DNA of 64,000 nt. Source: Sequoia sempervirens. Taxonomy: Eukaryota > Streptophyta > Pinopsida > Cupressales > Cupressaceae. The stretch covers positions 13,129,918-13,193,917 of the forward strand of contig VDFB02000001.1 in the NCBI GenBank assembly GCA_007258455.2, read 5' to 3'. Shown here in pieces: positions 56,619-64,000 of this stretch. Made by a program: the position numbers and the translations under genes. Position 1 is the stretch's first letter. Each line of letters begins with the position of its first letter. Under the pieces are notes generated by a model. The model did no database searches and was not told the origin of the DNA. It saw only the letters and a program-made list of their open reading frames with translations.

Positions 56619-58056
56619 TGTCATGCCCTCAAAATAACAACACTAAAAACCCAAACATTAAAATACAAATAAATTAATAAAATAAATATTAACAATATTA
56701 TTATAATTATAATCATTATAATTTAATACTAAAACATATATAAAATAAATATATTTACAATTTATAAATATATTATTATTAAATATGTGACAATACATTT
56801 ATATAAAAAGCAGCCAAACGATTCTTCTAAAATAGTAGACAAAAGTCTTTTAAAGTTTGCAGCAGCGATTAAACTTGTGAAAGGGCAGCGATTCATTTAA
56901 TGGTCAAAAGGCACCAAAGAATATATTCCAAGGGGCACGATTAGAGTTTTTAAAAGGGTTTAAGCTTCATTCAAAAGGCAGCGATAGAAATGTTATCACA
57001 GGCAGCGATCAATAAAAATAAGTCTTTAATTACTACAGCAGACATCGATTGGGTTTGAGTAGTCATGTCTTCTCCCCACCGTGGGATATAAAAAAGGAGA
57101 TAATATTCTAAGGTAGGTGGGGGCGGGGGCGTGACGAGCGAGGGGGGCATGGAGCGAAGTTAAAGAAATTTATCTGCAGATAGGGATCATTGCATGGGAA
57201 AACATTCAGAAATAGGATCTGCATTCAAAACAGCAGCAACAGTGATACAATCTGTGACTGATATGCATTAGAATATAAAACCATTTAATATTTGACAGAC
57301 ATACAAGTATATATACATAGATATAGATAAATTTTATAATGAATAATAAGCAATGAGTAAAGTATATATATATATATATATATACAAATACTAATATAAG
57401 TAAAATATATATATATATATACACGCAATAATGATGCTTGCAGCAATTATTGAACCTTATAAGTAATTATAGATCTTCAATATGAATATGTGGATTTGGT
57501 GAGGAGATTAATTCAGTTTACATCAGCAAGAAAGTAATATTTTCTGAATATAAAATCATCAAATAGGAAGGAAACCGAGTTGTATATATATATGATCTGC
57601 AGTCAGTAAACAACAGCATAGCCTCTTATACATATACAACAGATTGAATCAAAGTAACAGCATAATCAATTCTATGGTATGCAGAGATAGTTGTTTTATG
57701 CTTATTTATTAGATAAATCATAAATGTAGATATATAATTGTACAAATTAGACACGATATAATATCATAGTATGTAGCACATATTTACTGATATTATGAAC
57801 AGTGATATGATTCTGGTTTGGCAATAATTCGTCACGAAGGGATGAGGCTGGACAGCAAGGAGGTGGAACTGTGAATGATTGCTCACTAGGTATGGCACCT
57901 TGGTCCTAGGGTTGAGGATCAAGGACACCCTATTGCAGCCCCAGGAATGCAAGGAGGGGGGACTGTAAATGATTCCTCACTAGGTAATGGCATCTCATAA
58001 TGATGGTTGAGGACCACTAGTTAAGGACCACATGAGGCCAAGGAGGATAAGATCCT
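56619..58056 (+). repeat. Gypsy-like LTR sequence, copy 1 (truncated)
   Basis: Starts TGTCATGCCCTCAAAATAACAAC, matching the start at 58057. It is AT-rich, with four to five GGCAGCGAT-type motifs at 56861, 56884, 56978 and 57001, a GC-rich block at 57110-57150 and an AT dinucleotide run at 57363-57384. It lacks the GGGACATTACA end and seems cut by copy 2. Confidence 0.55.
57363..57422. repeat. AT microsatellite pair
   Basis: Two (TA)n runs, 57363-57384 and 57405-57422, separated by AAATACTAATATAAGTAA. Simple sequence. Confidence 0.9.
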
Positions 58057-58730
58057 TGTCATGCCCCAGAAATATCAACAATAAAAATCCAAATATTGAG
58101 ATGCAAATAAATAAATAAAATATATAACAATATAAATATATAAATGTAAATATAAATATCAAAATATTATTATTACAATCATATATATATATAAATATTC
58201 AATTTATAATACTCATAATATTATATTTAATACATTAACTATGAGCAGCGATAAGAGGAAAGTGGCAGTTTAAAGCAATGAGACAAAGGCAGTGATCACA
58301 TAGGGATGACGATTCATATTGGAGGCAATTCATAAAGGGCAGCGAATACCTTAAGGAGTAAAGAGGTATTACCCAACGTTTGATAAGTGTGTAATAATTC
58401 ACAAAATGTGCTAAAAGAAAGTCCGCGATTAATCAATGCATTAATTAATATAGGCCAGTGCTGGGTTCTAAAGAAACATGTCTTTTGGTGGAAGCATTAC
58501 AATGAAAAGGTGTGACCTGTGACCTTCAGCCCCATCGTGGGTATAAGATGAAAGACATTTCAAAGACAAAGGGATCATCAAGGAATCAGATAAAATAAGA
58601 AATATATTTCTGAGTATCGCAGCAGATATAATTAATGACTGGGAAGGTCAAGTCTTATATAGATGCGTTTTTGCAGTCGGTAAACAACAACAATCTGATA
58701 TTGGAAGTAATTGGTATGCACAATATATTT

Positions 58731-61273
58731 TGAAGATCGCACAATAAATACTGAGAAATCAGATTTAACATGTAAATTAGAAATCATCTAAAACTTTAAA
58801 ACTTTTAAATCAGATTTAACATGTAAATTAGAAATCAGATTATAAACCAGCAACATAAAATACCAATGCAAGATAAACAAGATAAACAGCAGGATTATGT
58901 GGAAAACCTTTTTGGATAAAAACCACAGCAAAATATTGCTTTTATTTATCTCTAAAGGTACCAACCCTGATTACATAAGTGAGCGCCAACTCATGGAAGC
59001 ACCAACTTCCATGAAGCACCAACTTCGATTTCATTTACTGAGCACCAACACACCGAGAGTACCAACCCTCCTTCGAAGCACCAACTTCGAATACACCGAA
59101 ACACCAACTCCAGTGGCTGAAACACCAACTCCAAACTTCAATTGCAAAGCTGCAAATACTGTTTCAAGCAATGCCTTCACATGAACTGTGAGGCTCTCAA
59201 CACATACATGCTATCCAAAACAGAAAACTGAAATGCCACGTCGTCAGTTTTGCATACCCAAGACCATTTGTTTCATACTCCAACTGAAAACACCCTTCTA
59301 CACCCAGGTCTTATACTTTCAGACCTTATACAGGGCACATAATATATCACTTATCAGAATCAGCACTATTGTACTAACACCACTTCCCACTCAGCTCAAG
59401 CAAAAATGTGTATCATAGTATTCTTCCACATCAAAGTCCATCACAGAATCCTCTGCTCCTTTTGATACTACACAGCCTTCTATGAAAACGGTTTATATGC
59501 TTGTGTATTCACTAACTATAGCTTTCACCAGTCCACCCATATCTCTTTGTTGAGAGTCGACCACACCCAAAACGTCACTCTTTTTGACCCCATTCACAAA
59601 CAGCATTTTTAATATATTCATCATACTGCCATAATCAACACCGCACGGTTCTGAGAAGATAGACATTTCATTTTCTCACAACTGCAAAAATAACTTCACA
59701 AAAAGCACACATTAGCTAACATGGTGCTGCACATAATATTGTCAAAAGAAGCCGGTATTGCACCTCCACTACGGAGCTTGACTCAAGTCAACACACACTC
59801 ATTGAAAAGATGTTGCCAAAAATTTAAGAAGACGTAAATGATTGACATTCAAAAGGCCCAGTGACGTCTAAAACTGTTGCTTTTAATGAAGTCGCCCATG
59901 TTCAAAGTCGTTATCATAAAAAATGAACTCCAAAAAAAATAACACATCCCCTGTAGCTTTCAAAACGAATGAATATCGATTTATTTTAATAAGCACATTA
60001 AGATTCCACTAATCGCTTGGTCAATAAGGTTGCTTGAAAATAATTTCTGGAACCGAAAATAAAGAGCCGTCCAAGCAAAAGAAGAAGCCGCCATTTAAAT
60101 AGAAGAACTGTCTGACAATGAAACTGACGCAACCTACTATCTTCAGAAAACCACTGTAATTTTTAATTGATTTTTTTGACACCCAATAAAAGATATAAAG
60201 AAGCCGTCGATAGGCAGCAAGTCGATAAAATAGCAAAGATATTCAAGGCTCGATGTGTATGCAGAAGATTTCCACAAAACGTCTTTATTCAAAACTAGCC
60301 TGCACTGAAGGAAAATCGTCCAAATTCTATGATGTTGTCAGAACCGTCAGACTAGAGCCGTTACCAATACTAGAATTAGCCGCTACAAATAGACAAGGAA
60401 TCGTCCCATTCAAAGAAATCTGGAGAAGCCGTTACAAAATCCAGAAGAAGCCGTCACATAGAATAGCCTTAAGAAATTCACGTAGCTCCTTTAATCTGAA
60501 GGCACATACATGCCTGTAGTGACAAATACACCATAAGATTATAGAAGGCTTTAATACTATTCTGAAGCCGCCTCAGAAAATAAAGATGACTCAGTCACGC
60601 CAAGGATAGAGAGCTCGATTCAAATAAAATCATCACGTCCTTCAAAATTTCCGCCACACACTGCAGCCCCTCAAAGCATTAAAGAGATCCATTTAAAAAT
60701 TATCGGGCAATTTCAAAAATGTCGACACATAGAAGATTTCAACACTCAACACAGCTGCCTTATAATGATAGCCACGTCTATGAAAAGATTAAGTTTAAAT
60801 AAAATACTCGCCACATCCAACTTCAAAATGATTCTCCATAAAACCGACAGCAAATAGGCTCTAGAGCAACCACGTTTTGAACTTCAAAGCATTGAAAAAA
60901 TATCTCAAAAACCACTTCCATAAAAGGTTGGCATAAGACAAAAATAAGCCACCTCAAAGAGAATCGAACCTCATAGAAAGATTAGACTTTTCAACGCTTA
61001 TTTGGAAGGACTTTTCAAACTGATGACCAAGCAAGCTGACTTGGCACATAAGTTTGGACTTTTCAACTTGCTGAAAAGGTAAGGATGATTTGGCATAAGA
61101 TTTGCTGACAGGAAGACAAGCACACAGCTGAAGGACACAAGCAGCCTGCCGAAGCAGACACTCAAGTAGGTCAAGCAGGCAACCAAGGGGCTTAAGCACG
61201 TCAAGAAGCTCAAGCAGTTCAAGCACATAAGCACACAACTCAACCTTGATATCAATGACAAAATATTCCAACA
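58731..61273 (-). repeat. Probable solo copia LTR, TSD TATTT
   Basis: Minus strand TGTTGGAATATTTTGTCATTG (61273 downward) to GCGATCTTCA at 58731. TATTT flanks both sides (58726-58730 and 61274-61278), but such an AT-rich match is weak. The inside shows the copia LTR block ATGTGGAAAACC...GGATAAAAACCACAGC (58897-58926), about eight ACCAACT(T/C) repeats (58960-59140), repeated (G)AAGCCG(T/C) motifs (59750-60570) and a TCAAGCAG-rich stretch (61140-61230). The minus-strand start near GTCATTGATATCAAGG is typical of copia LTRs. Confidence 0.6.
58761..58836. repeat. 47-bp tandem duplication
   Basis: CAGATTTAACATGTAAATTAGAAATCA occurs at about 58760 and again at about 58807, a short direct duplication inside the probable solo LTR. 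Confidence 0.85.
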
Positions 61274-61472
61274 TATTTAATATGATACAAATGTAAATAT
61301 GTATATAGTTAATTTATATTAATAGGTATGTATCTGGATATATAGATTTTAAGTAAGAATAATTAATCCATGAATACCAATCAATATACATAAATGAGAA
61401 TTATATATAGATATATATATAAATATCAATTGATATAAATAAGGGAATAATTATATAGAATATACATATTAT

Positions 61473-62637
61473 CTAAGTTACCGATTCGTTTTTGGGTTTG
61501 GCTATGCGTATGAGAATCCGGTATAGGATTTGGTCAAAATTTTTTTTGGGGTTGGATACGTTAATACAAAAGCATATAAAAATCAGAAATATGTACATAT
61601 TTGCAGTGGTATATAATTTTCTTTATTTTTACTGGAAGCAGATCCGACTGTTTGAATGCCATATAAAATACAAACCTAAGAAGGAGCTTCAAAAGCTTTG
61701 TCTTGATAAACTTTATGATTTCCTTGGCGATGGTATATTCCTACTGTATCTTCTTGTTTTGTTTTACCAGATTTTTTGTGGTGGTCTTCTTTAAATGTTA
61801 ATATCTCTTTTATTAATGATTATACTTGTATACCATGGTGTAAGACTTTAGGTGTTATGTACCGTTAATCATTAGTTATTATGGATTGATAAAATAAAAG
61901 GATATGTCTGTAGCTATTAGCTCTTTCTATAACTTTTGGTTTGTACTCATATCCATATAGTGGATATTCTAGAGGAATTCATCTCTTCATTATTAAATAA
62001 TTACTATCATTTTGTTCATATGGATATAGGGTAATGTTTCATAGGAGAATAATAGAATATCAAATAGTATCACTGTCATAAAGTTTGTGACCAAAATCTC
62101 TTACAGCAGCCATTTATCATCACGGTAAACCTTATTTGTCATTGTGTAATGTTTTAAAATCAATACTTACAACACAAAGCATAGATTTATATTTTCTTTA
62201 GAATGCCAGGAGAAGGAACTAAAGTTGTCTACTATACAAAGAAGCATAACTTCTCTTTTCCATATTTGAATTCCATCATCAGAGGAGTTTTATTGCTAGG
62301 TAGTATTTCAAAGACCAGGAATAGTGGCCTGAACCATGTAAAGATTGGGTACAAACTGAAGGAGTGTATTTAAAGGCTGAAGCATTTACAAATAGATGTG
62401 TGAATATCATTGCAAAAGTCCTCTCATCTGATTTTCTGCTCATTTTCTTTATTTTTTGGCATTCAAACAGCCAGATTCGGTCCAGGTATGTACCGGGTAC
62501 GGAATTTTTGTACCCACAGGGTGAGTTTCGTATCCTGGACGAATCCACAGGCCCAATTCCGTATCTTGGAGGAATTTCAAATCCGAATCGAATCCGAATC
62601 GTATTCGAGACCTTTTCTAGGCGAATCGGTAACTTAG
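61473..62637. mobile_element. hAT-like non-autonomous element, TSD CATATTAT
   Basis: Inverted ends CTAAGTTACCGATTCG ... CGAATCGGTAACTTAG (16 bp, perfect), flanked by the 8-bp direct repeat CATATTAT (61465-61472 and 62638-62645). An inner inverted pair (GACTGTTTGAATGCCA at 61646 and TGGCATTCAAACAGCC at 62457) extends the symmetry. It is 1165 bp long with no transposase. The 8-bp TSD suggests hAT, although the TIR start CTAAG is not the common one. Confidence 0.85.
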
Positions 62638-62828
62638 CATATTATATACAATTATACAATAATGATGTTTACAGCAATTATTAATCCTTATTATTCATGA
62701 TTCGATTGAAACTAATTAGTTTGTTTCTCTTTAAGCAATATCTTCTGAATATTGAGAACAGATCGATCGATTTAGAGAAGAGAAAAAGATACACATCGGC
62801 TGAACAAAAGAGGGATTAGACTAGCATA

Positions 62829-62845
62829 TATATATATATATATTC
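62829..62845. repeat. AT microsatellite
   Basis: Short (TA)n run in the gypsy-like LTR. Confidence 0.85.
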
Positions 62846-63280
62846 GAAGGTATTTTTTGCCATTCATTATCTTACATCTGTATAAATATTGCCATGCATA
62901 ATGAAAGAATATTTAATGTATGATTTCTTATGATAGAATAGAAGATATGTTTGATTGTTTGGAACCCACCTTGTAGGAAGGGCCTAGGGTGTAAGCAAAA
63001 GGGGTAAATGAGGCTAGTAGGTAGCCAACCAGAGGGCACTTACACAGAGAGCCAAGTTACCCACTTATGGCCCCCGCCCAACAACACAAGGTTGCAAGTC
63101 TCTTCAAGGGGTTGGGACACTGATGGGGAAAGTAGGTACAAGCCGCCAAGGGGGAGGGTTGTGGTATACACCCTCTTAGGTTTGGTGTAGAAAAGGCTTC
63201 GGGCGGACCCATAATGTCCTTTCTCCCAAACCCTAGCTTGCTTGCATTAATGATAGTCTATGATGTGATGTAATTACCTA

Positions 63281-63328
63281 ACTCTCTCTCTCACTCCCTC
63301 TCTCTCTCTCTCTCTATATATATATATT
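63281..63328. repeat. CT and TA microsatellite
   Basis: (CT)n followed by (TA)n, about 48 bases, near the end of the gypsy-like LTR. Confidence 0.92.
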
Positions 63329-63472
63329 GTTCATGTGGTGATTGCAGGATTCAAACCTAGGAGTGCATTATTTAAGAGATATTTATTTGGTAAGACAAAC
63401 CCTAACCCTAATATGCTGCAATTTGTGATCAATAGGCAATTTCTAGGGCAAATTAGGAGAGGGACATTACAA

Positions 63473-63486
63473 TTGGTATCAGAGCA
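63473..63486 (+). promoter_or_regulatory. tRNA-iMet primer-binding site, + strand element
   Basis: TTGGTATCAGAGCA, one base after the LTR end GGGACATTACA. This marks the start of the internal region of a + strand LTR element that continues past 64000. Confidence 0.85.
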
Positions 63487-63589
63487 TGTCTTGCCATCCT
63501 GTGGGACATACCCACTTTAATTGCCATTCAATTAGAACTAACTATTCAACCTTCTTAAGTAGGCTAATAATGCATTTTTATATGCGTAT

Positions 63590-64000
63590 GCCTTTCATAT
63601 GTATTACATGTATTCATGTGAATACTTTGGGACTTACTTGTATTGATCTATACTTTGTGACTTACGTGTATTCATGTGAACACTTTATGACTTATGTGTA
63701 TTCATATGTATACCTTGTGATTTACATGTATACTTTGTGACTTTCGTGTATTCAAGTGTATACTTTGCAAACTTACGTGTGTTCATGTTAATACTTTGTG
63801 ACATACTTAATGACTTACGTGCATTCTTGTGACTTATGTGTATTCATGTGTATACTTGGTGACTTCATGTATTCATGTGTATACTTTGTGGCTTACATGT
63901 ATTAATATGACTTGCGTGTATTTATATGCATGCTTCATGCTTCCTATGTATACTTTATATATTATGTGAATTCACATGTATGCTTCATGCTTCATGTATA
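63590..64000 (+). repeat. Minisatellite in the leader of the + strand element
   Basis: Imperfect tandem units of about 28-36 bp with the theme TATACTTTGTGACTTACGTGTATTCATGTG, at least a dozen, running off the window. It starts about 100 bases after the primer-binding site. An open frame across part of it is a by-product of the repeats. Confidence 0.9.

Larger units (their letters stand above)
58057..63471 (+). repeat. Gypsy-like 5' LTR, copy 2, with nested inserts
   Basis: Begins TGTCATGCCCCAGAAATATC and ends GGGACATTACA, imperfect inverted ends, directly before a primer-binding site at 63473. Removing a probable solo copia LTR (58731-61273) and a hAT-like element (61473-62637) leaves about 1.7 kb, a plausible LTR length. 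Parts resemble copy 1 (the start, and ATAATGATG(C/T)TT(A/G)CAGCAATTATT at 57428 and 62659). The internal region of this + strand element lies beyond the window. Confidence 0.55.

Noticed and set aside
63486..63740. 84-codon + frame at the right end
   Set aside because: It is read through the minisatellite following a primer-binding site and shows no domain.

Overview
The window looks like intergenic DNA from a large, repeat-rich seed-plant genome. A gymnosperm is my best guess, because of the many old, nested, heavily mutated LTR retrotransposons and very sparse genes, but the sequence alone does not fix the species. Only one intact protein-coding gene is convincing: an intronless mTERF-family gene on the + strand at 53833-55002. 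A broken second copy of it lies 32 kb upstream on the same strand (21183-21838 plus 25322-25386). Almost everything else is transposable-element sequence. There is one 100-base assembly gap (27544-27643).

Layout. 1-9626: the 5' part of a minus-strand Ty3/gypsy element of Tat/Ogre type (RNase H, RT, protease, gag, a long leader with hairpin-forming tandem repeats, primer-binding site, 5' LTR). It sits inside the zinc-knuckle codons of a Ty1/copia gag (9627-10711). 10167-18710: a direct tandem duplication with a 4.3-kb unit. Each copy carries a copia LTR, a solo LTR with 5-bp target-site duplication (TSD), a hAT-like MITE with 8-bp TSD, and a tRNA-like Pol III promoter signature. 18711-21182: AT-rich, nothing recognised. 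21183-25386: the mTERF pseudogene, split by a 3.5-kb non-autonomous LTR element with a perfect TSD. 25387-27358: the leader and LTR of a second, decayed gypsy element related in layout to the first. 27644-31129: no gene recognised.

31130-52800 is a four-level nest. A LINE remnant (+) was split by copia element B (minus). Copia B's 3' LTR was split by copia element A (minus; 15.8 kb, LTRs of about 1.5 kb, TSD AATAC). Copia A's RT/RNase H junction was split by a 986-bp TIR element (TSD TAGCA). Copia A has Sirevirus-like traits: an RNase H of that type, more than one polypurine tract, and a roughly 3.8-kb additional sense ORF between pol and the 3' LTR. That ORF encodes a coiled-coil-rich protein I do not recognise, and it is the most interesting item in the window.

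52800-55388 holds the mTERF gene with a telo-box just upstream of its ATG. 55389-56618 is a truncated copia element C (3' LTR plus RT/RNase H end). 56619-64000 is a cluster of gypsy-like LTR sequence on the + strand, carrying a probable solo copia LTR and a 1.2-kb hAT-like element. It ends in a tRNA-iMet primer-binding site and a roughly 30-bp minisatellite that runs off the window.

All retrotransposon genes here carry stops, frameshifts or lost catalytic residues, so none appears able to make a full set of proteins. The biology here is insertion history: nested insertions, a tandem duplication with a templated filler, and gene-fragment duplication around one surviving organellar-expression gene.
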